DNA of 64,000 nt from Thermoproteota archaeon (GTDB taxonomy: Archaea > Korarchaeota > Korarchaeia > Korarchaeales > Korarchaeaceae). Both the position numbers and the translations under genes were made by a program. The DNA is taken from positions 372,001 through 436,000 of the forward strand of contig JALSOH010000006.1 of NCBI GenBank assembly GCA_026986575.1. Direction: 5' to 3'. Positions 1 through 9,066 of this stretch are shown here, piece by piece (within the stretch, counting starts at the first letter, position 1; the number at the start of each line of letters is the position of its first letter). The notes beneath the pieces were generated by a model, which was given only the letters and a program-made list of their open reading frames with translations, did not search any database and was not told the origin of the DNA.

Positions 1-196
1 TCCTCCAAGTCCTCGGCACGATCACCCCTCTCTCCAACCTTCTCGACCTGTAAATCCTCGCGGCGCTTTCCTCTGGTGGCCTGAGGTAATTCATCACATC
101 TTCTCTGAGCTCTCTAGCAAGACGGAAGATCCTCCTGCCCGCTCTAGCTATGTCCCTTGTCTCTAGAAACTCCTTCCAGACTTCTTCTGGCCTCAT
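1..196 (-). CDS. Partial gene overlapping the end of smc, unknown product
   Basis: The ATG at 196 overlaps the smc stop codon in an ATGA arrangement, so the two are almost certainly co-transcribed and translationally coupled. About 65 residues are visible before the window edge; they begin MRPEEVWKEFLETRD and are rich in Arg and Glu. A kleisin (ScpA) is the usual partner in this position, but the visible part does not show a ScpA N-terminus I can recognise. It is either a divergent kleisin or another chromosome-associated protein. The protein is cut by the window boundary, so no domain can be assigned. Confidence 0.6.
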   Translation of the reverse strand, partial: MRPEEVWKEFLETRDIARAGRRIFRLARELREDVMNYLRPPEESAARIYRSRRLERGVIVPRTWR

Positions 197-2499
197 GAAG
201 CAGCCTCCTTCGATACAGCCACGATCTTCGACTCACCGTTCCTCATGGTCACCCCTATCAGGTGATCGGCCTCCTCCAGCGTCTCCTTCTTCAGGGAGAT
301 TGCTATGACTTGGGCCCTTTTCGATAGGTCCTTGAGGGCCCTAGCGTACCTCTTACAGTTCACACCGTCCAGCATGGCGTCAGCCTCATCGAACACGTAG
401 AGGGAGGAAGGTCTGAGCTTTTGAGCCGCGAGAATGAATGCCAAGGCACTGAGAGATTTCTCTCCACCGGAAAGGGAATCTATGGTGACCGGCTTCTTGT
501 TGGGAAGACTTACCCTCATCTCAAGTCCCTTCTCTGTGAGCTTGAGCTCCCCCCCACCTCCCTCAAAGAGCAGCTTTATCTGCTCATCGAACGCCACCGA
601 CAGCCTCCGAAGCGTCTCTTCTATGATCCCTTCTCTTTCCCTGTCAAGTCTCTCTATGAGCTCCTCTATTTCTCTCTTCCTCTCGGCGAACTCTTGATAC
701 TTCCCCCTGATTTCATTGAAGGCCTTCTTTCGAATCTCGTATTCCTCTTGAGCCTTGGGATTCACTGGTCCCATGAGCCTCAGCCTAGTTTGTATGGAAG
801 CCACTTCGGAGAACGGGTCAGGGACGGAGAGCGGTTCAACCTGCGCTAACTTCATCAACTCGGATTCAAGTACCTTCATCTTCTCCTTGAGCCTCCCCTT
901 CTCCTCGCTTATCTCCTCCAGCTTGGAGAGGTACATCTGTCTCCTGTTGAGAGCTTCTTGGTAGGCCCTCCTGAGTGTTGACACCTCCCTCCTGAGAGCC
1001 TCTAGGGCCTCCAGATTAGGATCCTCCTTAGGCAGACCCCCCAGCTCCTCCTTCTTATTAGCAGCATACTTTTTGAGGCTCTTCAACTCCTCTTCGATCT
1101 TCTTCACCTCCTCTCTCAGTTTGTTGACCCTCTCGATGTCCCTCTCCGGCTTCCCAGCTAGGAGGCTTCCCTCCCTCTCCACGATCTCCCCCTTCAGCGT
1201 CACGAATTTCGCCCTGCCAATGAGATCTCTAGTGATGGCGTCCAAGTCGTCCACGAGGATCGCGTTGAAGACCAATTTAGCGATGACCTCGAACTCCTCA
1301 TCGTATCGGAGGAAGCGGTAAAGGGGGCCCAAGGTGCCCTCTACCTCAGGTAGGTCCCTTACCCTGATGACATCCAAGGGGATTATCCTGAAACGGCCCT
1401 TGACGTTCCTCAATGCCTTAGCTATCCTCTTAGCCCCCTCCAAGTCTTTGACGACGATGTCGCCCAACCTGCCTCCCCCAACAGCCAGATAGGGGATTTC
1501 ATAGCCTTCCATGGGAGTTACCAGCTGAGACACAACGCCGAGAAAGGAGGGGTCGCTTCTGACGACCTCCGGTACATCTCTCACCCTAGCTAGAGCGTTT
1601 AAGGCGTCTCTCTGGGCCTCTAAAGCCCTCTCCAGGGTCTCTATTTGGTGAGACAGGGCCCTCAATTCCGCCTCTATCTGCTTCCTTCTCCTGACCGGGG
1701 AGTCCTTCACTAGACCTTCGATCCGCCTAAGTTCCTTCTCCCTCTCCTCGAGTTGAGTCCTCAAGGAATCTATGTCTGAGAAATCCTCCTCCATGTATGC
1801 CTTATCTAGAGATTCCAGTTTCTCTTTGACCTCTTCGAGTTGAACCATCAGCAGGTACTTCTTTACCCTTCTTAGCCTCTCCTCCAACTCGTTTCTCTCC
1901 TGAAGGGCCTTTACCTCCTTCTCGGCTCTCCTCAACTCCTTTTCCCTCTCCTTCATCAGCACCTCCATCTCTCTCAGGGACTGGTCGACCTCTCTCAGCT
2001 CTTCTAGGGCTTTTCCCTTCTTCTCATCGTACTCAGCCACTCCGCTTATCTCCTCCAGCAGCTTAGCCCTCTCCTTGGGGGACATCTCGACTATTGAAGT
2101 GATGTCCCCTTGGGTCACGAACGTGTACCTGTCGACGACGAAACCCATGTCCGCGAGCAGATCCATGACCTCCGCGGCGCTTTTCCTTCTTCCGTTCACC
2201 TTGTAGACGCTTTCCCCGTTGGGTCTAATCTCTCTACTCAAGCTTATCCTCTCGGAGGAATTCCTTATGAGGAGGCTGACCTGAGCCGCGTTAGACCCCT
2301 TCCTGACTAGGTTCTCTATCTTGGAAGCTCTTAGCCTCCTAGCTCTCCATCCCATGACGAAGGCTATGGCGTCCAATATGTTGCTTTTACCCGAGCCATT
2401 GGGACCCGTGATGGCAACTAGACCAGTGGGTAGAGGTATCGTAGCCCTTCGAAACGACTTGAAGTTGACCATGTGGATGCCGTCGACAGCTGCTTTCAT
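193..2499 (-). CDS. smc: Short-armed SMC chromosome segregation ATPase
   Basis: This is a structural-maintenance-of-chromosomes ATPase that would entrap and organise DNA as a dimer. The N-terminal head has a Walker A motif (GPNGSGKSN, about residues 33-41) and the typical FVTQGDI segment. A coiled coil follows, then a hinge-like globular region (about 310-440), a second coiled coil and the C-terminal head with the signature LSGGEKSLSALAF and Walker B LYVFDEADAMLD. At 768 residues it is far shorter than the roughly 1,150-1,200 residues of canonical SMC. Both coiled-coil arms are short while head and hinge are intact, so it looks naturally compact rather than truncated. It overlaps the next minus-strand gene by 4 bases. 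The hinge keeps glycines (AVGGGRLGD) seen at SMC hinge dimer interfaces. RecN or Rad50 are less likely: there is no zinc hook and the hinge is SMC-like. Confidence 0.88.
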   Translation of the reverse strand: MKAAVDGIHMVNFKSFRRATIPLPTGLVAITGPNGSGKSNILDAIAFVMGWRARRLRASKIENLVRKGSNAAQVSLLIRNSSERISLSREIRPNGESVYKVNGRRKSAAEVMDLLADMGFVVDRYTFVTQGDITSIVEMSPKERAKLLEEISGVAEYDEKKGKALEELREVDQSLREMEVLMKEREKELRRAEKEVKALQERNELEERLRRVKKYLLMVQLEEVKEKLESLDKAYMEEDFSDIDSLRTQLEEREKELRRIEGLVKDSPVRRRKQIEAELRALSHQIETLERALEAQRDALNALARVRDVPEVVRSDPSFLGVVSQLVTPMEGYEIPYLAVGGGRLGDIVVKDLEGAKRIAKALRNVKGRFRIIPLDVIRVRDLPEVEGTLGPLYRFLRYDEEFEVIAKLVFNAILVDDLDAITRDLIGRAKFVTLKGEIVEREGSLLAGKPERDIERVNKLREEVKKIEEELKSLKKYAANKKEELGGLPKEDPNLEALEALRREVSTLRRAYQEALNRRQMYLSKLEEISEEKGRLKEKMKVLESELMKLAQVEPLSVPDPFSEVASIQTRLRLMGPVNPKAQEEYEIRKKAFNEIRGKYQEFAERKREIEELIERLDREREGIIEETLRRLSVAFDEQIKLLFEGGGGELKLTEKGLEMRVSLPNKKPVTIDSLSGGEKSLSALAFILAAQKLRPSSLYVFDEADAMLDGVNCKRYARALKDLSKRAQVIAISLKKETLEEADHLIGVTMRNGESKIVAVSKEAAS

Positions 2500-2532
2500 T
2501 CATCAGCGTCTTATAGGCTAGGAATTTAACCT

Positions 2533-3474
2533 TTACGGGGGAATCAGTGCGTATGCGACTGAGAAGGCAGAAAGGTAGGCAACTCCCGACTCAATGGAGG
2601 ATCCCAAGGGCTTGGCGGAGATTAGTGTGGAGATCAGCCCAGCTAATAGGAGGGTCAGGGGTAGTTCCGCGGGGATCTGCAACGGGTACAGCAGGGGGGA
2701 GGTGACGACCTTCATCAGGACCACGTTAGACAGACCGATGGAAGATGAGATAACTAAGGACATCGCTTTTATGGACCTCATGCGAGCTCTCCATGCCGAT
2801 GTTATGCGCTTGAACTCCCTCAACATGGTAGAGGTCCTCCTCATCACCTTAGCTAAGGTCCTCCTATCGGACATCACCCGCAGGACATTCGCCCAAGGAG
2901 GGAGCTCCAAATCATTGAGATCGATGTCCAATACGAGGGGTTCATAGAGACCGAGATGCCTCAGAGCGTAAATCCTACCACCGCCCTTCTCTAGGGTCGA
3001 TGCTATGTAGTCCGCCGCTGCCGGGTCGTCAGATATACATCCTAGGGAAAGCCCTGGGATCAATGGGTACACCAAGGCTAGGGGGATGAGGTGAAAGGGC
3101 TCTATCCTCATCCCTCCCAGGGAGAGGGCTACTGCTATCCCCACTGAGAGGGCCATCCCCAAGGTCAAGGAGAGGTACATCCATCTCTCTCGCGCTTGAG
3201 CATCTGCTTCCAAGAGCTGGGAAATGAGAGTGAGTGAGGACTTGAGCGATTCATCTTTATCCCCACCCTCCTCAATCCCAGACAGTAGAGATCCAGCCTC
3301 GCCCATTTTCTTAGCTAGCGCACTACCGGCCCTCTCGCCTTCTACGGCTACCTCCTCATAGGCCGAGATGGCCCTAAGTCCTAGGGCGGGAGAGGCGCTC
3401 CAACCTAAGACCAGCCTCTGTACTAGGTCAGCTCTCCTCAAGTAGTCCCTTAATCCTCCTATAGACCTCTTCAT
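2533..3474 (-). CDS. TadC/FlaJ-like membrane component of a type IV pilus or secretion system
   Basis: A 313-residue integral membrane protein. Its N-terminal cytoplasmic helical part is followed by two membrane segments (about 100-150), a long cytoplasmic loop, and two to three C-terminal membrane segments. This is the layout of the TadC/GspF/FlaJ platform proteins that partner a TadA/GspE ATPase. The start overlaps the upstream ATPase gene by 47 bases, which strongly links the two. Sequence similarity to FlaJ is weak by eye, so the call rests on topology and on the ATPase neighbour. Confidence 0.6.
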   Translation of the reverse strand: MKRSIGGLRDYLRRADLVQRLVLGWSASPALGLRAISAYEEVAVEGERAGSALAKKMGEAGSLLSGIEEGGDKDESLKSSLTLISQLLEADAQARERWMYLSLTLGMALSVGIAVALSLGGMRIEPFHLIPLALVYPLIPGLSLGCISDDPAAADYIASTLEKGGGRIYALRHLGLYEPLVLDIDLNDLELPPWANVLRVMSDRRTLAKVMRRTSTMLREFKRITSAWRARMRSIKAMSLVISSSIGLSNVVLMKVVTSPLLYPLQIPAELPLTLLLAGLISTLISAKPLGSSIESGVAYLSAFSVAYALIPP

Positions 3475-4801
3475 TGGTCTCGGCGCCCTCCAGCCTCTTC
3501 ACATGCATTAACCAATCAGTCGATGGGCTCCCTGGATCATCCCACCCTCCATCTACCCAGCGCCTCATCTCAACTACCTTCTTTTCCTCCATCCTCACCG
3601 CCAAGGTCCCCTCAGGAAGGTTCACCCCCCAAGAGGTCCATTTCTGGATAAGACCCCGATAATCCTTGGCGTGGGTGGTCGCCATCACCTTCAATCCACT
3701 GAAGGAAGTGAGATCTAGGGCTTCAGCATGCTCCCTTCCCAAAATTTCTCCCAGAAACACCAAGTCCGGATTCCTGTGGAGAAGGAACTTGATGAAATCC
3801 AGCTTGCCCGATGTTATCTCATATGGGGTGTGGTGCATCCCGTACCTAGTGAGGTCCTCTATCTCCCTCACCTCCTCGACGCTCACTATCCTCCAGTGCC
3901 TGGGAAGGCTCGCGAGCAGGGCGTTGGATAGCGTAGTCTTACCGACCCCCGTCCTGCCGAAGATCAATACCGGATCGCCTCTGCCCAGCGAGTCCAACAT
4001 GAGGGCCGCTTCATACCCGGTCAGGGATCCTAGTGAAATGAGACGGGGTAAGCTCAGCCGCGACATGGCGCTCAGATTCCTCACATCCACAGCCCCCATC
4101 GATGCTGGAGGGAAGTCTAAGGCCATCCTGAAGTGGTACTCGCCCAACGAGAGATCGACTTCGTTGAGAGGAGAGCTGAAGTCCACACCGGCGTTCACAT
4201 CAGCCTCCACGAATGTCATCAGCCTGCTTACCTCTCCTTGGTCCATCAGGTAGTTCTCCACTACTATCCTACCCAGTTCTACGTGGTCCAGATAAAGAGG
4301 ACCATTGAAGTGAGCGTATGCCTCAGTAACATCTGGCGCCATGGCTATGGCCAGAAATGGCCAAAGCTTCGTGGATCTAACTGAAGACTCCAGTGCTAAT
4401 TCCTCATCTTCCAAATCCAATTCCCTTAAGATCTCATTAGCTCTGTCCACTCTGAGCTGGAGGGACTTCCATATCAGGTCCCCTTGGGATCTGTAGTCGT
4501 GGGAGTATATTCCCTTAACCATCATGGAAAGGATTATGGAAGCCACTTGCCTACCGGTACGTGATGTTAGCGGATGAGCCACGGCTTTCTTGCCCCTAAT
4601 CTCGAGCGATCCTCCAAGGAAAGGTATATCCCAAGATATGAGCTGTCCTACGACTTCAATAGGTCTGCATTTCCTCCTGAATATCCTCTGGCGGAAACCC
4701 AGTTTCATACCGAGGGATGCTTTTAGGGCGTGCTTGCCGCACCTAGCTATGAGGATAGAGGCCAGCTCCAGTGAACGCTCCTCTCCCACTCCCGATAGCA
4801 T
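3428..4801 (-). CDS. TadA/VirB11-family secretion or pilus assembly ATPase
   Basis: A 457-residue hexameric secretion ATPase that would power pilus or secretion-system assembly at the cytoplasmic face of the membrane. It has Walker A (FGRTGVGKTTLSN), an Asp box region (VSVEEVREIEDLTR), Walker B (NPDLVFLGEILGREHAEAL) and the His-box segment (VMATTHAKD), in the usual order for GspE/TadA proteins. The N-terminal 200 residues are family-specific and divergent. It overlaps the gene encoding the 228-residue membrane-anchored protein upstream and the TadC-like gene downstream. No prepilin peptidase or clear class III prepilin is seen in the window, so pilus versus protein secretion cannot be decided. 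Confidence 0.8.
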   Translation of the reverse strand: MLSGVGEERSLELASILIARCGKHALKASLGMKLGFRQRIFRRKCRPIEVVGQLISWDIPFLGGSLEIRGKKAVAHPLTSRTGRQVASIILSMMVKGIYSHDYRSQGDLIWKSLQLRVDRANEILRELDLEDEELALESSVRSTKLWPFLAIAMAPDVTEAYAHFNGPLYLDHVELGRIVVENYLMDQGEVSRLMTFVEADVNAGVDFSSPLNEVDLSLGEYHFRMALDFPPASMGAVDVRNLSAMSRLSLPRLISLGSLTGYEAALMLDSLGRGDPVLIFGRTGVGKTTLSNALLASLPRHWRIVSVEEVREIEDLTRYGMHHTPYEITSGKLDFIKFLLHRNPDLVFLGEILGREHAEALDLTSFSGLKVMATTHAKDYRGLIQKWTSWGVNLPEGTLAVRMEEKKVVEMRRWVDGGWDDPGSPSTDWLMHVKRLEGAETNEEVYRRIKGLLEES

Positions 4802-5429
4802 AGGAATACCTCCTCACGAGGAGAGCTGCTAGAATGAGTCCAATCGATATGGAAAGGGAGTAAACGTTGATGTCGTGGTCTGCGAGCACACGCACCCTTA
4901 GGGGCTCTTGGGATGGGTTGTAGAGGATCAAATATGTTCTATCGCTGACGCTGTCGCACGCGACCCTTATAGGGCCATCGCTCCTGACCAGGTCTCCTCC
5001 AACTTCATCATAACCCTCTATCTCGTACAGCGTAATTTGCCCATCGGAGGATGCTGAAAGGTTCCATTCACCCCTTTCCACTGGTATTAAGGACCCGCCG
5101 TCAGAGAAGTAGTAACCCCTACTCCATACTGCGTCATAATTACTCACTATCAGCTCAAGGCTGCTCCCCCTCACTTCCAGCAATGGAAATGAGACCAACT
5201 CGTTAATGGAGCTTCCTCTCGATACCTCCCTCAATCTCATATCCCTAAGATCCACGCATAAGCTCCCATTGGCTTGAAGGATCATCGTGCTCTGGCATTT
5301 GACTATCTCATAGGTCCCGTTCTCCAACACTAGGTTCCCCACTATGCTCTCACTGGGTATTAGACTGTAGACTAGAAGAACAGCACCCAAAATCAACAAG
5401 AGGAGAGGGGGAAGTGCAACAAATCTCAA
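4743..5429 (-). CDS. Membrane-anchored extracytoplasmic protein of the pilus/secretion operon
   Basis: I place the start at the TTG at 5429, which overlaps the upstream stop codon (TTGA) and has GAGGAGG a few bases before it; an earlier ATG at 5537 would lie deep inside the upstream gene. The 228-residue product begins with a hydrophobic segment rich in Leu, continues as a beta-rich extracytoplasmic domain with several N-glycosylation-type sites, and ends with a second hydrophobic segment (SIGLILAALLV) before a basic tail. The family is not recognised. Overlaps on both sides suggest that it belongs to the same apparatus as the TadA-like ATPase. Confidence 0.6.
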   Translation of the reverse strand: MRFVALPPLLLLILGAVLLVYSLIPSESIVGNLVLENGTYEIVKCQSTMILQANGSLCVDLRDMRLREVSRGSSINELVSFPLLEVRGSSLELIVSNYDAVWSRGYYFSDGGSLIPVERGEWNLSASSDGQITLYEIEGYDEVGGDLVRSDGPIRVACDSVSDRTYLILYNPSQEPLRVRVLADHDINVYSLSISIGLILAALLVRRYSYAIGSGRGAFTGAGLYPHS

Positions 5430-8002
5430 GATATCCTCCTCCTGATTACCAGAATCCCAATTAGAGAGACAGCCATTATCGCGACCACCATCTCTACATC
5501 CCAAGATCTCGGGCGATCCCTCCTCAAAACACGACATGAAGGTCTGAAGAGTTTTATCTCGCCCCTGTTACTTCCAACATTCCCGATTACTACGTTAGAT
5601 ACGTTTCTGTGGGACGTAAGTTTAAGATGTGTACTAGTTTGATTAAACAAGCTTCCTTCCCTAGGAGCCGTGACGTTTAACTCTATCTGGCCGAACAAGG
5701 TCCCTCCTCCAGTCAAATAAGCCCATCGAACATGCCAGATGCCTTCCTCATGAACGACGAAGTGAAAGGTAGTTTTATTTCTGACTGGGACCTCCCTGAT
5801 AGTGGTGCCACTTGGATCCACGACCCATACACTCCCCCTGGCTCCGTAGGGAGTCGCGGTAACGCTCACATCGTCTCCCACCTCTGGATTGCTCGGCACA
5901 ACCGTAACGGAGAACCTCTCTTTTTGGCTCGTGGTATTTGATGTATTGTTTTCCGGTCCTGAGTTTCCCGTGTCAGTGTGAAGTTGAGATGCTTCAGGCA
6001 ATTCCTCGTGAGCTGATTCTTGGTATTTCTCGGTCCTAAATTCAACATTAGGCTTGGTATGGTCCTCAGATCGATCCTTGACGTCCTCCCCTTCTTGAAC
6101 ATCGTTAACGTCCTCCCTATTATTCCCAGAGTCCTCCTCATAGCTGCTCCCTGTTGTGGTATTCAGGGAATCGTTTGATCCATCGCCTGATCCGTTATCA
6201 TCCTCATGAGATCCACTGCCTTCATCTTGGCCCACATTCCTGACCACCAAAACCGCAGAGTCCCTAGCCACCGCCCCATCCATATCCACTGCCTCAATGG
6301 AGATCTCAATAGAATCCTTCCCCTCAGGCACTGTGAACTCGACATCCTCAGCCGAACTTGACCCGGGCAATTGAATGGCCCTCCCATCGATGTAAAGGGT
6401 CGTTCTGAGTCCCGGAGCATCATCCGAGTAAATCGCGCTAACGATTACGGTCTCCCCGGGAGATGCTTCGCTTGGATTTACGCTGACATCCACTGTGGGA
6501 GGTCTGTTCTCCAGCACCACATCCCATCTCTCGGAGGCCTCCCCAAAAGGACTAGCCACGTACGCAGATACCACATAGTCGCCAGACCTCACATCTCTTG
6601 GGACAACTACCCTGTAATCCCCGGCCCCACTTATTGAGATCCTCTCCCCCATGAAGTCCAGATAACCATTGACATCATCTCCTTGGACATATATGGTATA
6701 CTCCTCACCCCTGTGAATCGTACGGGGAATTTCCCCCGATATCGAGGGAGGTACTCCCACGGTGATACTTTCCGTTGAGGATGAAGATGCACCGTCCCTA
6801 TCGACCGCATTGGCGGTGAAAGCGAGCTCTCCAGAGAATCCTTCAGGGATCCTAAACTCGAGGGAACCTCCATTCTCATCCATATTGAACTCGTTCCTGA
6901 GCCCCTCTCCCGTCACTGTCAAACGAACGTCCGTGCCCGGAGAATCATCCTCCACCGAGACTTGAACGTTTACGGTGTCTCCGGGAATCGCCACATTCTT
7001 GTCCAATGATATCTCAACCTGAGGGGGTATATTCAAGATCTCTAAGGTCCAACTAGCGGAGTTGCTTCCATCCACATCCTCCACGGTAACCTCCATCGGG
7101 TGCTGGCCAGCGTCGATGTCCCTAGGAACCTCTATTAGGTTCTCTCCCCTTTCCAGCGCGTACTCCCTCCTGAAGGCGGTTAAGACGCCCGTCAAGGTAT
7201 CTCCGTCATTCTCGGAAACAATTACCCTGAGCACGTCCCCTCTGTAGACTTGTGTTGGTGGGGTGAAGCTTACGGAGGGTGGCTCACCTAGCACCCTCAC
7301 CGCGGAGTCCTTCCTAGACACGGCAGTGACTCCGCTATAGGATTTGGTGACGGTGAAGGTGATCTCCCTGGTACCTGAGGGCGAGTCCACAAAGTTAACA
7401 CCCACCTTCGACCTGTAGAGCCCCCTAGATACCCTTCTGAGCCTGTAGGTAGACGATCCCAGCTTGGCAGTGACGGATAACTCGCCCACACCATCGTCCA
7501 CATCGTTCAGTCCGTCCACCTCTAGGGTGATCTCGTCCCTCTTGCTGATCTCCCTAGGAGTTATGGATGGGGACCATGAGGGAGGTATGTACACGATGTA
7601 AGAGCTCCCCATATCCTTGCTGTCAGCGTCGGTGGCTCCATTAACCCTGCAGGTCACCTTTATAGCGAGGCTAGCCCGCTCTCCGGCCTTCGTGTGCACG
7701 TAAATCCTGACGCTTCCGCTCCTTGTACTCATAGAAATCGTCTTGGAAAGAACATCTATGTTGCTTCCAGAGGCCTCAACGCTTAGTTGAGTGTTCTGAG
7801 GATCGCTCGTCGTCAGATCAAACCAGAATTTTACGATGATCTCGCCCGGCTTGGTCGCTTGGGGGAGTCTACTCGGAGAGGTTCTAGTTATCTCTATACT
7901 ACAATCATCCAAAGCGAGCGCCCTTCTCTGAATCGAAACGGAGAAGACTATTAACATGAGGAGGAACGGAATCCAATTATGTCGGTTATATTGGAGCCTC
8001 AT
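5426..8002 (-). CDS. Large cell-surface protein with repeated Ig/cadherin-like domains
   Basis: An 858-residue surface protein. I choose the ATG at 8002, preceded by GGTG, although a GTG one codon earlier is possible. An N-terminal signal peptide (IPFLLMLIVFSVSIQRRALA) leads into at least four tandem beta-sandwich repeats marked by recurring phrases such as PPSVSFTPP, IPPQVEIS, VPPSISGEIPR and RPPTVDVSV. A low-complexity acidic, Ser/Asn-rich linker (about residues 600-680) follows, then one more beta domain, a membrane segment (VEMVVAIMAVSLIGILVI) and an Arg tail. It is the first gene of the run leading to the TadA/TadC genes and is probably displayed by, or attached to, that apparatus. The exact function is unknown. 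Confidence 0.75.
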   Translation of the reverse strand: MRLQYNRHNWIPFLLMLIVFSVSIQRRALALDDCSIEITRTSPSRLPQATKPGEIIVKFWFDLTTSDPQNTQLSVEASGSNIDVLSKTISMSTRSGSVRIYVHTKAGERASLAIKVTCRVNGATDADSKDMGSSYIVYIPPSWSPSITPREISKRDEITLEVDGLNDVDDGVGELSVTAKLGSSTYRLRRVSRGLYRSKVGVNFVDSPSGTREITFTVTKSYSGVTAVSRKDSAVRVLGEPPSVSFTPPTQVYRGDVLRVIVSENDGDTLTGVLTAFRREYALERGENLIEVPRDIDAGQHPMEVTVEDVDGSNSASWTLEILNIPPQVEISLDKNVAIPGDTVNVQVSVEDDSPGTDVRLTVTGEGLRNEFNMDENGGSLEFRIPEGFSGELAFTANAVDRDGASSSSTESITVGVPPSISGEIPRTIHRGEEYTIYVQGDDVNGYLDFMGERISISGAGDYRVVVPRDVRSGDYVVSAYVASPFGEASERWDVVLENRPPTVDVSVNPSEASPGETVIVSAIYSDDAPGLRTTLYIDGRAIQLPGSSSAEDVEFTVPEGKDSIEISIEAVDMDGAVARDSAVLVVRNVGQDEGSGSHEDDNGSGDGSNDSLNTTTGSSYEEDSGNNREDVNDVQEGEDVKDRSEDHTKPNVEFRTEKYQESAHEELPEASQLHTDTGNSGPENNTSNTTSQKERFSVTVVPSNPEVGDDVSVTATPYGARGSVWVVDPSGTTIREVPVRNKTTFHFVVHEEGIWHVRWAYLTGGGTLFGQIELNVTAPREGSLFNQTSTHLKLTSHRNVSNVVIGNVGSNRGEIKLFRPSCRVLRRDRPRSWDVEMVVAIMAVSLIGILVIRRRIS

Positions 8003-8062
8003 CACCCTAGAAGGAGCTATCTCGTAAAGGAGGGTAACAGGATCAATTGAAAGGGAAAAGTA

Positions 8063-8497
8063 TCACCAAACTGCGAGCACCACCATGCTGAGGGTCCCGC
8101 TGACCCCTTCCATACCCCTGATCCTTTCGATCGTCTGGTTGAGGCTGACGGTATCGGGACTAGCTATCTCCACGACTATATCATACTCCCCGGTTACTTC
8201 GCATGCCTTGACGACGTCTCTTAGATCGGATATGGTCTTAGCGATCTCAGGGATGTTGTGTCCAGGCCTCACTTTCACGAGTACTATTGCCTTCATTCCA
8301 GATTCGCCGATTTCGATTGTGAACCTCTTTATCACACCGCTCTTAATCAACTTGCTGACTCTCTTCCTGATAGTTGCCTCGCTAACGTTCAATTTCTTCG
8401 CAATTTCAGTGTAGGGAGTTCTTGCATCCCTAATTAACATCTCCAGTATCTTCCGGTCCATCTCATCCAGCAATAGGCTCCCCGGGAATAGAGTCAT
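8063..8497 (-). CDS. Lrp/AsnC-family transcriptional regulator
   Basis: A 144-residue Lrp/AsnC regulator. The N-terminal HTH (LDEMDRKILEMLIRDARTPY, then AKKLNVSEATIRKRVSKL) is followed by a RAM/ligand-binding ferredoxin-like domain (KAIVLVKVRPGHNIPE, CEVTGEYDIVVEI, IRGMEGVSGTLSMVVL). The usual role is amino-acid-responsive control of transcription by an octameric ring. Its ATG overlaps the stop codon of the Nudix gene upstream (ATGA), so the two are co-expressed. The target genes cannot be read from the sequence. Confidence 0.9.
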   Translation of the reverse strand: MTLFPGSLLLDEMDRKILEMLIRDARTPYTEIAKKLNVSEATIRKRVSKLIKSGVIKRFTIEIGESGMKAIVLVKVRPGHNIPEIAKTISDLRDVVKACEVTGEYDIVVEIASPDTVSLNQTIERIRGMEGVSGTLSMVVLAVW

Positions 8498-9018
8498 GAT
8501 AAGTAATTAATTTGCCTTGATTGATCAGCTTCTCGTGACTGATGGATACGATAATCGCACCTTACCACAGTGGCTAATAGTTTGAGAAGCCTGTAGGACA
8601 TGCCCCAGACAACGTAACCGCAACAAGAGATGGCCCTGACTAGGATATCCCTCCTAGGGATGAACGCGAAACCCTCCCTCATATCCCTGAGATCCATCCA
8701 GAAGAGGTCCTCGACTTCTTCCCCCACCTCCGGGCTAACCTCACCCACCCTGAAGACGAAGGGTACGACCCGCATCCTCTTGCTCAAAGGGGATATCACG
8801 GGCATCCTCGCCGTCAGGGATTTGGGATCCAGTGAGAGGTTGACTTCCTCCCTCACCTCCCTAATGGCTGTATCCAGGCAGCTCTCATCCCCTGGCTCTA
8901 CACTCCCTCCCGGAAAGCTGACATTCCATGAGAACGGATCCCTAGGATCTGGTTTCCTCCTAATCATCAGGACCTTGCAGCCTTTGAGGAGTATCCCCAC
9001 CGCTGCATCGCATTCCAT
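8494..9018 (-). CDS. Nudix hydrolase
   Basis: A 174-residue Nudix hydrolase with a complete Nudix box (GGSVEPGDESCLDTAIREVREEVNL, residues about 37-61; the glutamates of REVREE would bind metal). The residues around it (FSWNVSFPGG before, FVFRVGE after) resemble CoA- or ADP-ribose-pyrophosphatase-like Nudix proteins. The substrate is uncertain. It is the first gene of a two-gene unit with the Lrp regulator and is divergent from uppS. Confidence 0.85.
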   Translation of the reverse strand: MECDAAVGILLKGCKVLMIRRKPDPRDPFSWNVSFPGGSVEPGDESCLDTAIREVREEVNLSLDPKSLTARMPVISPLSKRMRVVPFVFRVGEVSPEVGEEVEDLFWMDLRDMREGFAFIPRRDILVRAISCCGYVVWGMSYRLLKLLATVVRCDYRIHQSREADQSRQINYLS

Positions 9019-9066
9019 ACAACCATCAATAGTTTAAATTCCAGAGAGTAATAAAGGGTTGAGAAG

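Noticed and set aside
1-196. Assigning the first partial gene as scpA
   Set aside because: Position fits, but the 65 visible residues show no kleisin N-terminal pattern that I can recognise.
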